Positions 50,101-60,000 of a DNA stretch of 60,000 nucleotides are shown here, in pieces. The notes under the pieces were generated by a model that was not told the DNA's origin, ran no database searches, and worked only from the letters and a program-made list of their open reading frames with translations. Positions within the stretch are counted from its first letter, which is position 1. Every line of letters starts with the position of its first letter. The position numbers and the translations under genes are program-made. The stretch is from Strigamia acuminata (lineage: Eukaryota > Arthropoda > Chilopoda > Geophilomorpha > Linotaeniidae): NCBI GenBank assembly GCA_949358305.1, contig OX442324.1:4658001-4718000 (forward strand), in the 5' to 3' direction.

Positions 50101-53100
50101 TCTTGTGCGATCCTAATGCTGGGAAAGGGCATCCTGAATTCGTGTCGGAAGAAAATCAGATTTATAAGTAAAAAAATTCACTTGTACAGTTTTTGTTGTT
50201 AGATATTTTAATTTTTAATTTTTTTTATTAAAGTTTCAAATGGTATACATCTCTGGCATGTCCTCAGAGACCCACCGAATGTCTTGTCACAGATTGGGTG
50301 AATCGTAAGCAGTATGATTTGTCCAGGTAATAAATAATAATAATACAAGGTTAATTTGATTTGATTTGATTTTGTTTTTTTCCGTTTTTCCGTTTACAGT
50401 TTAATTCAGAAATCGGGAAGTGACAACTGGGAGGTGGTGGCAGAATTTAATTCCAAGCGTAGAAAGTTTTATTTAAACGTTTGCCGGCCGTTAGTAGGCA
50501 ATATTAATGGATGCGATTCGGAAACGAGTTCATGTGTTAAGACGTTAACCGCCGGTAAAGAAGAAGTTTTCGTTAGTGATGCGGGTCGAGTGATTGACAA
50601 ACCGGTACTAAACGGGGAAATTATAACATTGAAGTACGACATGGGAGAAGAATGCGTCGGATCTGGCAGACATCGGAATTATTCTACAGTAATAAATTTG
50701 TATTGCAACAACGAATCATCGGTCAGTTTTAGTTGATGAAATGATGAAAATTATAAATTTTGTTTAATTTTTAATTTTTAATTTTAATGTTAGGTTTTGA
50801 AACCGCCCGAATTTATGAAACCACTCGGGAAATGTGAGTTCCATTTCGTTTGGCACACACGAGCGGCGTGCCCGATTAAATTGGACGCGATTAGCAACTC
50901 AAATTGTGAAATCACTGATGCAACGATGGGAATCCACTACGATCTTCAGCCCTTACGTGACGTTTATCCCGTTAAGAGTCTACCGGGTTTGCCATTTTCG
51001 TCGATCGAGTTATCGCTCTGCGGGGCCGAAATTAAATATTCGTGTCACGGAAGCAGTAACGTTTCTGTGTGCGGGAAAGAGAAGGATTCCAAGAAAGACA
51101 ACGTTCTGGGCGTTTACACTCACGTGAAAATCGAAATGGGGGAGTCCGGTAGGATCAGCGTTAAATATTCAAAACAAGCTCCGATCGACTTGGACAAACC
51201 GAAATACGTGATCGAAGTGAACTTAAATTGCAAACCAGACGTGAGAAAGGGAGAAATGAAGTTTGTTCGTCTGCAGGACGAGGTTTATTACTTTGAAATG
51301 GACACCAACGTGGCGTGCGCGCCTAAACAAATCCAGTGCGCGACTTGGGACACTGCGGGCAACGAGTACGATCTGTCGTCGCTGGTTCGAAGCGCTACGA
51401 ACTGGGAAGTGATCGATTCAAGGCCGCATCACAACGATTTGAGATATTACATCAATGTGTGTAAAGCATTGTATTTGGGCGATGCACACCTGAATTCCAA
51501 ATGCGAGGTGGGAGCGGCTGGTTGTCAAATTGCTGGCGACGGCAGAAGCTTCAGTTTAGGGGTCGTTGCAGCCCAGCCTCATATCCTGTCCACTGGTCAA
51601 TTGGTGTTGAAATATCGGAATGGAAGTCCGTGTCATGGAGGGAAATTTAATAGAAGCGTGACGATTCATTTCGAATGTTCGTTCGTTCAGGTATAGTTTG
51701 AATTGGATGATATTTTTTTCGTTATTTATTTGATTTTGTTGACAGCGCGATCCGGTTTTTGTGGACGAAACTCCCGAATGTGAATATATTATTAGTTGGA
51801 GTACGCCAGCAGCGTGTGCAATCAAGGTAAAAGCGATATTTGGTCGGGATTTGTGTCTAAAGGTTTTTGTTTGATTTGCAGAGGGCGATCGGTGCCGGTT
51901 GCCATGTCGACGACACACAGTTTGGCCATCGCTTTGATTTGTCGCCGCTGAAACAAATGGGGCCGGTTGTAATCGACGGTAAAGATCACAGTTACATGCT
52001 GGCTGTGTGTAAAAATGTCGAATGTAACGGAACGAAAAACGTTGGTGTGTGTCAGAAAGCTGACCGACGCGACATAAACGCTGGAGTTTTTAACGAGAAG
52101 TTGCTTTTTAACGATGGCGAGTTAAGTCTCGAGTATTCGGACGGAGAAGCAAATTGTCACGGTCAGTACAGCCGGACGTCGATCATAAAATTCAGGTGCG
52201 GCCCCGAAGAACAGGGAACTGCAGTTTTCGTTGGGGAATCGAATAATTGCAGTTACGTGTTTCTTTGGGAGACGAATTTGGCGTGCGCGCCGGTCACGAG
52301 GACCCCCCGCTGCTCGATAAGACATAATGAGAAAATGTACGACCTCTCTTCCTTGTCATTACACGACCAAAATCACCAAGTCGTTAGTGCGGATGGAAAG
52401 CACAAGTTTTTGATCAATGTGTGCAGATCACTAGCGCAAAGTAAAGAATCGAGATGTCAATACACGAGCGGCGTTTGTCGTGTGGATTTGATGGAAGACG
52501 ATCCGAAATTGAAGTGAGAATGTTTATTTTTTTTTTGTATTTTGTTTATTTGATTGTGTGTTTTTGTATGAATAGGTTTAAAAATATCGGAAATGTTCAC
52601 CAAGGACCTTATTTCGAACAAGATTACTTGAAGTTGAAATATGAATTCGGAGAAAATTGCAAATCGGGTCCGTCCGAGGCTGTTATTACGTTTTATTGCG
52701 ACAGGTCGAAAATGGTAAATAAAATTTTATTATTTATTTATTTTTTTTAAAGGTTTAGATAATTATTGTTTGTATTTTTAGGATACGGAACCGCAGTTTC
52801 TTCGGCAGGAGGGTTGCGTGTGGCATTTTATGTGGTCTACGTCTGCTGCATGCGCGCTTGAAAGTGAGGAAAATTTGAGCAATGATTGCACCGTAGTGAA
52901 TCCGGAATCAGGTTGGTTTTCTAAACCTTTTACAATTTCTTGTATTTAGTAATTGATTTTTTTTTTCTTTTAAAAAAAAAAGGGTTTCAGTTCAACTTAA
53001 AATCGTTATCGAATTCGTCCGGTTACGTCGTTGAAGATATGTTTAAAACGCATAAGTATATCATAAATGTGTGCGAGGATTTGCCGAAATCTGCATGTGG

Positions 53101-56100
53101 GAGCGACGTTGGGGGATGTCAAGAAGACACCGCTAACAATCGTTATTGGAGTACTGGAAAAGCAAATTCGAGGCTCCATTATCACAATGGAATTCTTTTT
53201 CTCAACTACACCGACGGAACTTCGTGTCATCAAGGAATGTTCAATCGTTCGACTATCATTCAGTTTATCTGTTCCCCGGGAAGCGGGAAAGGAGAAATCA
53301 CCTTCATGGAGGAAACTAACAACTGCACCTATTACTTCGTATGGCATACTGAACTTGCGTGTGAAAATCGGGTACAAAATAAATTTTCTTTTTTAAATAT
53401 ATATCAATACGTAAATAATTATTTTTATTTTTTTATAGGTTCATTGTATGGCGGATGCAGGTTCCCACGTGATTGACTTATCCACACTCATGAGAACAGA
53501 TAACTATTTGGCCCAACAAAGCGATTTGAACAACGAGGACGTTTATTTGATTAGTGTTTGCCGGCCCTTAAATCCCGTCCCTGCGTTTCCATGTCCACCG
53601 GAATCGGCTGCTTGTCAAACCGCAATTGGCCATTCAAAACCATTGGTAAAACTTTAAAATTATTTTTTTTTTTTCTGAAAAGTTATTTTAAATTTTTGTA
53701 TTTTTGTATTTTTATTTTTTAGAGTCTTGGACAGGTGATGCAGTCACCCGAAGTGGATGAACAAGGCCGAGTTTATTTAATGTACACACATGGGTCGGAA
53801 TGCCCGTCCAAACAGGACACTCGAATTTCTTCAAAAATAATATTTATATGTCAAGAGAATGCCGGTGCCGGGACTCCAAAATTGATGGATAAGTCTGAAG
53901 ATTGTGTGTACACTTTTGAGTGGCAAACTCAGGTTGTGTGCAGCAACAATTCTTCCATGACATTAGTCAATTTAGAAAATTGCGTTTTCACCGATAAAAA
54001 AAATCGCGTTATGTACGATCTTACAAATGTCGCCAAATCCATCCAAGTAACTAATGATTTAAATTGTTATTTTTGTTGTATGAATGAATTATTTGTATTT
54101 TGTATTTTTTTTTTAATTTTTAGAAGACAAGTGACGACATATCAATAGGTATTTGTGGCGAAGGTTCAAGCTCCGGCCCGTGTGCTGGGTCGAGTATTTG
54201 TCAAGGAAACAAAACATCGTACGGTGCCACTAGTTCTGCAACCACTTTTATCACTCAGGAAAATACATTGAGGGTTCATTTCAGTAATGGATCCGATTGC
54301 CACGAAAAAGGTAAAAACGAAAAATTGGAAAATTGAACGGAGAAAGGTGAGGGAAAAAAATTGAATCGGCCATTTTGTGTACTCGTTTAGGTCAAACTGA
54401 CAATCCAAATACGGGAATGAGAAAATGGGCGTCTGAAATTTGGTTCACGTGCGACCCTTTGGCTTTCGTGGGAACACCAGTTAAAATCAACGTAAGTTTT
54501 ATTTACGACAGAAGAAATAATTGAGCAAATCTCTCACAAATCACAAAGATGTAGTCGATTTCACTTTGATGTCGCTCGAACGTTTGTGTTTTTTACCTTT
54601 CGGTATGACCGTCGTTACCGTGACCGCGTCGTGCGAACCGACCGGTGTGTGCGGCATCGCGTATCTCAGTTTCTTCCAAAACCACGGATCCTCCCAGCGC
54701 AAATAGGTGTTCAAGCCGACGTACATGCGCATGTCGGGATCCATCTCGTCTTTGGGAGGAACTTCACCTAGCACGATGACGATGACGCGATTCATTCGAT
54801 CCTGCAGCGCCTGGTGATGCGCCGTTTTGAACTCCAATCGGCCCCACACGCTGCGGATGAAATTCGTGGACAACACCACGATCGTCCGACAACTGTCCTC
54901 CACAGAGCGCACGATTTGGTCGGGAATCCACTCGCCCACCAACCAATCGCGATGATGAACACACAAGCGATAATGCGGCTCGTGCTGCTCCAAACCCGGC
55001 ATCAAGTTGGTCGCGACCCACTCCATGTCGTCCTGGCTGAACGAAATGAATGCGTCGAATTGTTTGTCCGCGTCGACGTCTTTTTCCGACATGAGAAACA
55101 TGCACCAGCGGTGCGAGTAGAGCCACACGCGGATTTCGTGCAGATATTTGTAATACGCGATCCCCGCGAACGAGATGAGGATGGTCAACAAGATGGCGAT
55201 GATGACCAAACCGGTGATTAATTTGGCGTTGATGTTGGTCGACTCCTCGCAATCGTACCGCGCGACGGTCACGTTGGGCAGATTGGCGCATTCCATGCGG
55301 TGCACGTCCTTGACGTTGGCGGTCAACTCGAGCCACGGCTCCAGGATGCTGTCCGCGCAGTCGCACAACCACGGGTTGTTGCCGAGCCACAGCAGCAGGT
55401 TGCGGCGCACGTTGAGGAGCGAGTCCAAGGTTTTCGGATCGAGTCTCTCGAATTGATTTCCGTCGACGTGCAGCGCCGTGAGCGAGCGCGGTAAAATGTC
55501 GACGTTTAACGAACTCAGTTCGTTGTCGGTCAAGACGAGGACGGAAAGATTGGACCAATGGGCATCCTGGATGCCGTCGAGCGACGAAATGTTGTTCCGA
55601 GACAAGTCCACGACCGTCGTGTTGGCCGGAGCGATGGACGGGAGGCGCGAGACGGAATTCGGAGGACAGCGCACCTCGGTGACGAAGCCCTCGGTTCGCA
55701 GGACGCACCGGCACGGCTCGGGACAGTCGTCGTGGACGGCGCAGAAGAGGTCGGACTCCGTCACGGACGTGATCTCTTTGCCGCGCAGGCTGGGCGGACT
55801 GGCGCACGGCAGATTTTGCACGTCGAGCCTGAAGATGACGTCGCGGTCCTGCAACTGGTAGCGCATGTGCGTGAGCAGGTAGCGAATGTGACAGTCGCAG
55901 TTGATGGGGTTGAAGCCGAGCCGTGCGATCGGCGTGCCGTTCGAAGACGACGTGAGGAATTGCTCGAGCGATAGGTCGACGGTCGATATGTTGTTGTGTT
56001 GCAGGTCGATGGTCACTTGGTCGGAATAAAACTGCAGGTTGGGAGCGGAGAGCGTTTTGATGCGGTTGTGACTGAAATCGAGGCTCTGTAAGTTTTGGAG

Positions 56101-59100
56101 CCACTGCTGCAAGGTCAACGGCATTTCCGACAGGGCGTTGTGGCTCATGTTGAGCTTGACCAGTCGTTGCGGGAGTTGGAAGTCCGCGGCTTCGAGTTGG
56201 TTGACCGACAGGTCGAGGATTTGTAGGTGGATGCAGGGAATGAATGCGTGTCTGTTGATGGACGTGAGAGCGTTGTTGTTGAGTCTCAGGCTCGTCAAGT
56301 TGATTCGCGTGTCGCCGCTGAATGGGTTTTCCAGTTGGGTCAAGCGGTTGTGCGACACGTCTAAATTCAAGAGCGAGTGCGCGTTTTCGAACGTTTCGTC
56401 GCTGATGTTGACGAGGCGGTTGTGGCTGATGTCGAATTGCAGCAGTTTCGTTTGGCTCTGCAGGATTTTCGCGGGGATTTGTGCGAGTCTGTTGTGCGCG
56501 ATGTTCAAAACGAGCAATTGCGGCACGTCCTTGAAGAGGTTTTCGTCCAGATCGTGCAGGTTGTTGAACGAGAAATCGAGATCGGTCACGTTGGGCAGAT
56601 TTTGCAAGAAAAATGGCGGCAGCGAGGACAGGTTGCAACCGGCGATGTTTAATTTGCGCAGGTGCGTGTGGTTCGCGACCAGGTTTTGCGGCAATTCCAA
56701 CACGGGATTGTCGTGCAGATCCAGAAAGTTGAGGTGGGAATTGGTTTTGAGCAATCCGGCGGGGAGCACGCTAAGTCTGTTGGAGAAAAGCCGCAGTTCG
56801 TTCAAGTTGACCAAATGGGAGAACGCATCCGGGTCGAGCTGTTCCAAGTAATTTCCTTGCAGATCCAAGAATTGCAGCTCTTTTAACCCCTTGAAAGCAT
56901 CGCGGGAGATACTGACCAGTTCGTTGTTGTGTAAATAAAGAGTTTTTAAATGCGGTAAATGACCCAATGGATCGTTGAGCACTCGCAGGTGATTCGACGC
57001 CATGTTGACTACGGTGAGCAATGGCGACGAATTGAAGAAACCAGGCGGGATCGTGTCGAGTTGGTTGGCCGATAAATCAATGAACGTGAGTTGTTTGTTG
57101 TTGGATAATAGATCGAATGGGACTTTGTAAAGTCCGTTTCGTCCCAAACCGAGTTTTTGGAGGTTAAGTCCCTTGAACAGCTTCGCATTGACGGAGCCCA
57201 ATGGACGATCGGCAGGCGCGGTGAAGTAGAGCTCGGTCACGTTGATGTTCTCTAGGAATTGAGCGAATGGTGTTGAGGGTAGTGGACAATACTGTAGAAA
57301 TACTGCGTGGATTTGCTTGTTCAGTCCGAAGTTGGTCAAAAGTTGCGTGAGATTGAAAACCGGGTTTTGATTGCACGTGATGCTGATCATTTGACTGTAC
57401 GAATTCCACGTGAGACCGATTTCGTCCTCTAATGATTCGGAACAGGTGAAATGCCACAGTTGACCGGCCGTCGGGACGCAAATGCAGGTGTCGGGACACT
57501 GCAGCGTCCATGTGGCGGTCACGAAATGCGATGCGAGGAAAAATGTCAAAAACTTCATCATGGCTGGACTGAAAAAATTGAAAAATCAAATTTGAAGGAC
57601 AAAAAAATTGAAAATTCTAGTTTTCCAATGCAATTAAGCCTTACCTCTCAAGATCTTTTCAAAATCAGTTAATTTTTGTATGGGTGAACATTTAAAGGAC
57701 CTTGTGGATACCTGGGTGCCCCATCCTGTGACCCTCTTATCAGATGGCCTTCAAATTCATTGTGATTTTGGTCATGCGCAGGTGAAATGAATTTTTTTTT
57801 CTCCCTCGTGCTTTTTGGGGCTTCGAAGTCAGAAATGCGATGCTTTTGGTTTGATTGAAGTGAATGCGGCAATTGCTACTTTGTGATGTGTTGTTTTCTT
57901 GTGATTCTGGACGTGACCTAAATTTTAGAATGGCATGACCTAAGGCAATGAAATAGGTCTAACCTTCAAACGAGTGGTCGCTCGGCTCCCCATCCCCACT
58001 ACCAACCCAACTTAAGCCTCTTCCTATTTCTTGGTATCATTCTTTTCATCTTTATGCATCATTTCATTGAATTATGTTCATTTATAAAACTAAATATTTT
58101 TTTTTTTTTTTAAATAGGAATTATCATGTTATGTTTATTTCCATTGGAAAACAAGTGCAGTATGTTCTCATTCTTGTGTTGTTTTTGGCGATGATGGGAA
58201 AGTGGTGGATTTAGGACCGTTGGGCAGTATTAGTCATGTTTGGAATGTGACTGATACGAGGGGCAACACGTAAGTTAAATATAATAAAAGACAAAATAAT
58301 TTTTTTTATTTATTTATTTTTTTTTTAATATATATTTTTTTTAAATTTATTTTCCAGGTATTGGATCAATGTGTGTCACGGATTGCAAAGTAAATCGCTT
58401 ATGAATTCCGATTGTGCACCTGACGCAACTGTTTGCATGAAATCGTCGTCGGGAGTTAAAATGTTGGGAGTTTTAGACACGCAAAAGTTGTTTTTTAATG
58501 GTAAAATTGAATGTTTGTTTTGGGCGTTTCGAAATAGTTGACTGTTTGGTTTGTTATATAATTTTTTTTTCTTTTTTTCTTTTTTTAGATAATTATGATG
58601 CCGTCGAGATGACTTATTCATCGCCCGTCGTTTCTGATGTTTGTAAATCGAATAAAACTCCAAAAGTGTCGATCAATTTCACCTGCGCCACCGGAATCGG
58701 TTCACCTGAATTCGTTGGAAGTGACGAAAAGTTGTGTGAATTTAATTTCCATTGGCCATCGTGGACCGCATGTCCCGAAGTGAGAAGCGTAGAACGAGTT
58801 AATTGGGATTCCGGTTTAGTTGAAGATAAAACATTGCATTTGAGGATCGATTTTTCTTCACTTTTACAACGGTAGAAAAAAAGAAAAAGAAAAAAATGAT
58901 GATTTTTTTTTTTTTAAATTAATTTTCTTTGTTTTATTTTTTTAAATTACAGGGAATTCGAAGCCGTTGAAATTAGGGGGAAGGATAAATACATTTATCA
59001 ATTTTCTCTGGGTAAAAGCGGCAAAAAGGTGTGCGGAGTGAACGGTGTCTGTCAGACTAAGGAGGATGGATATAAAAGAGTTATTGGAATAAGTGATCAA

Positions 59101-59894
59101 GTCAAGATCACTCGGAAGGGTGAACAAATCCAGATGGAACTGCCGTCTAGTAGTAAATGTAGTCGAAATCCTTCGAAAAATAAATCTTGTGTGATTACTT
59201 TTGAGTGCAACCCTGAAGTAGAAGTGGTAATAACCTTTGTTTGAAATTATAAATGTAAAATATATATATATAGTCATATATTTTCTGTTTTTTAATAGGG
59301 TAATCCAGAATTTATTTTTGAATCAAATGATTGTAAATATAATTTCAATTGGCAAACGAATGTGGTTTGTTTGAAGTAAGTTTTCTAATTTTTGGAATTA
59401 TTTTTGGAATTATTCTGATTATTTTTTAGGAATGTTTTATTCAATTATTCAAACTCAACCTCAGAAAATAAGTCGTTATCTACAGGTTTAATATTTGCTA
59501 TTGTTGGTATTGTATTAAGTATTGCAATTGTGGTGATAATTGTTTTGAGTAGTTCTTCCAGACGGTAAAAAAAAATTTAGTTTTTGATAAATAATTGCGA
59601 TTTTTAAGATTTATTATTTTTTTTTTTTAAATTTAGATCGTACATTGCCTACAAATGCAGGCAAGTGTGGAGAAACGCAAAACGTAGTCCGTCTTTCCGA
59701 TATTCAAGGGTAAGGGTTGAGTAAATTCATGTACCGTTGAGTTATGTTAATCTATGAGATAGCATCCATGATGGAATTATTTTCAGCTTCCTGTTTCCAA
59801 TGAAGAATCTGAAAGGACTTTTCTCTTGAATCCCGAAGACGGTCAAGTTGAAATGTTGCAAGAGGATAGTGACGATGAAGTGCTAGAAATTTAG
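47187..59894 (+). CDS. IGF2R: Cation-independent mannose-6-phosphate/IGF2 receptor homologue, 15 MRH repeats
   Basis: Lysosomal enzyme sorting receptor cycling between Golgi, endosomes and surface. Thirty exons close in one frame to 2336 aa (human about 2490). Exon starts: 47187, 47381, 47733, 48150, 48630, 48868, 49184, 49378, 49604, 49970, 50234, 50400, 50794, 51746, 51882, 52576, 52782, 52983, 53439, 53723, 54124, 54391, 58118, 58358, 58589, 58953, 59299, 59430, 59637, 59787. A signal peptide ([17 protein letters not shown]) is followed by 15 repeats, each closing with F/Y-x-W-x-T-x-x-A/V-C. Repeats 8, 9 and 11 keep the Gln...Arg...Glu-x3-Cys-x-Tyr quartet used to hold mannose-6-phosphate (CQ, NRS/SRT, ETPECEY, ESNNCSY, ETNNCTY); the others lack one or more. 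One TM ([20 protein letters not shown]) precedes a short tail with ERTFLL, an [DE]xxxL[LI] adaptor signal, and a final acidic [10 protein letters not shown]. No fibronectin II insert is seen. Intron 22 holds a Toll receptor gene. Confidence 0.95.
54541..57561 (-). CDS. Toll-like receptor, intronless, nested in receptor intron
   Basis: An uninterrupted 1006-aa frame. A signal peptide ([19 protein letters not shown]) leads into CPDTCICV. Some twenty leucine-rich repeats follow, then a C-terminal Cys cap ([13 protein letters not shown]), a second N-terminal cap ([13 protein letters not shown]), a few more repeats and a last cap (NPWLCDC). This double cysteine cluster is the protostome Toll layout. 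The TM is [20 protein letters not shown]. The TIR domain has box 1 FDAFISFS, box 2 [13 protein letters not shown] and box 3 FWKKLRYAM, so all three signalling boxes are intact. A ~30-residue basic tail follows. The gene lies wholly within the 3.6-kb intron 54492-58117 of the mannose-6-phosphate receptor on the opposite strand. It is much more GC-rich than anything around it. The ligand (Spatzle-like or direct microbial) cannot be told from sequence. Confidence 0.97.
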   Translation of the reverse strand: MMKFLTFFLASHFVTATWTLQCPDTCICVPTAGQLWHFTCSESLEDEIGLTWNSYSQMISITCNQNPVFNLTQLLTNFGLNKQIHAVFLQYCPLPSTPFAQFLENINVTELYFTAPADRPLGSVNAKLFKGLNLQKLGLGRNGLYKVPFDLLSNNKQLTFIDLSANQLDTIPPGFFNSSPLLTVVNMASNHLRVLNDPLGHLPHLKTLYLHNNELVSISRDAFKGLKELQFLDLQGNYLEQLDPDAFSHLVNLNELRLFSNRLSVLPAGLLKTNSHLNFLDLHDNPVLELPQNLVANHTHLRKLNIAGCNLSSLPPFFLQNLPNVTDLDFSFNNLHDLDENLFKDVPQLLVLNIAHNRLAQIPAKILQSQTKLLQFDISHNRLVNISDETFENAHSLLNLDVSHNRLTQLENPFSGDTRINLTSLRLNNNALTSINRHAFIPCIHLQILDLSVNQLEAADFQLPQRLVKLNMSHNALSEMPLTLQQWLQNLQSLDFSHNRIKTLSAPNLQFYSDQVTIDLQHNNISTVDLSLEQFLTSSSNGTPIARLGFNPINCDCHIRYLLTHMRYQLQDRDVIFRLDVQNLPCASPPSLRGKEITSVTESDLFCAVHDDCPEPCRCVLRTEGFVTEVRCPPNSVSRLPSIAPANTTVVDLSRNNISSLDGIQDAHWSNLSVLVLTDNELSSLNVDILPRSLTALHVDGNQFERLDPKTLDSLLNVRRNLLLWLGNNPWLCDCADSILEPWLELTANVKDVHRMECANLPNVTVARYDCEESTNINAKLITGLVIIAILLTILISFAGIAYYKYLHEIRVWLYSHRWCMFLMSEKDVDADKQFDAFISFSQDDMEWVATNLMPGLEQHEPHYRLCVHHRDWLVGEWIPDQIVRSVEDSCRTIVVLSTNFIRSVWGRLEFKTAHHQALQDRMNRVIVIVLGEVPPKDEMDPDMRMYVGLNTYLRWEDPWFWKKLRYAMPHTPVGSHDAVTVTTVIPKGKKHKRSSDIKVKSTTSL
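57562..58117. other. Upstream of Toll gene, rest of receptor intron 22
   Basis: Presumed promoter and 5' UTR of the Toll receptor (minus strand), within intron 22 of the mannose-6-phosphate receptor. A 67-codon minus frame at 57669-57872 has no domain. A short GC-richer patch lies at about 57960-58020. No NF-kB-like site was confirmed by eye. Confidence 0.45.
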
Positions 59895-60000
59895 TTTGCT
59901 TTTTTTTTCCACTTAATTTAAATTTATTATGTAAATTTGGGGCTTCGATTTTTCTTTTAATTTTTTTTTATATTTTGTTTAAATGAATGGTGTAAATTTG

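Noticed and set aside
54764-56638. A 624-codon open frame overlapping the Toll gene in another minus-strand frame
   Set aside because: It is rich in Arg, Pro, Gln and Ala with no domain, and follows from the GC-rich codon usage of the Toll gene. Several plus-strand frames over the same stretch have the same cause.

Overview
The window is nuclear DNA of an invertebrate animal, most likely an arthropod or another protostome. It is AT-rich and compact, with many short GT-AG introns rich in T and A. The protostome signs are a Toll receptor with two cysteine clusters, an animal-type fused NADH glutamate synthase (absent from vertebrates) and small secreted Gly/His-rich proteins. The species cannot be read from the sequence. 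Exon structures below were built by hand from splice signals. For each multi-exon gene I checked that exon phases add up to one uninterrupted frame.

Layout, left to right. (1) 1-375 (-): 5' end of a class A GPCR running off the left edge. (2) 633-1273 (+): a small two-exon membrane protein of unknown function. (3) 3101-3547 (-): a secreted Gly/His-rich protein. (4) 4421-7602 (-): NOTUM, the secreted Wnt deacylase, 12 exons, 543 aa. (5) 8264-11771: mostly noncoding, with one doubtful GC-rich ORF and a 639-bp palindrome that looks perfect by eye (10606-11244). (6) 11772-14102 (+): a TTLL2-like tubulin glutamylase with RFX X-box motifs around it. (7) 15504-25310 (-): glutamate synthase, 34 coding exons, 2049 aa. 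(8) 26919-27503 (-): an intronless gene of the bacterial pRiA4b ORF-3 family. (9) 27504-33787: gene-poor, with a hAT-type MITE and a noncoding tandem repeat. (10) 33788-45055: the most unusual part. It holds two small CBP-like genes (KIX, with or without TAZ1, no acetyltransferase domain) and three importin-alpha genes. A divergent unit of mini-CBP (-) plus importin-alpha (+) was duplicated to three copies, and the mini-CBP half has decayed in units 2 and 3. (11) 45453-46387 (+): SFT2 vesicle protein. (12) 47187-59894 (+): a complete 15-repeat cation-independent mannose-6-phosphate/IGF2 receptor homologue, 30 exons, 2336 aa. (13) 54541-57561 (-): an intronless Toll-like receptor lying inside one intron of that receptor.

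Most genes are unrelated neighbours (Wnt control, ciliary tubulin modification, nitrogen assimilation, lysosomal sorting, innate immunity). The functional story lies in the mini-CBP/importin-alpha cluster. One importin-alpha copy (42889-45055) is canonical. The other two have lost different conserved NLS-groove residues and the C-terminal repeats. This suggests specialised, possibly germline, nuclear import adaptors evolving beside truncated transcription coactivators. That last step is inference.
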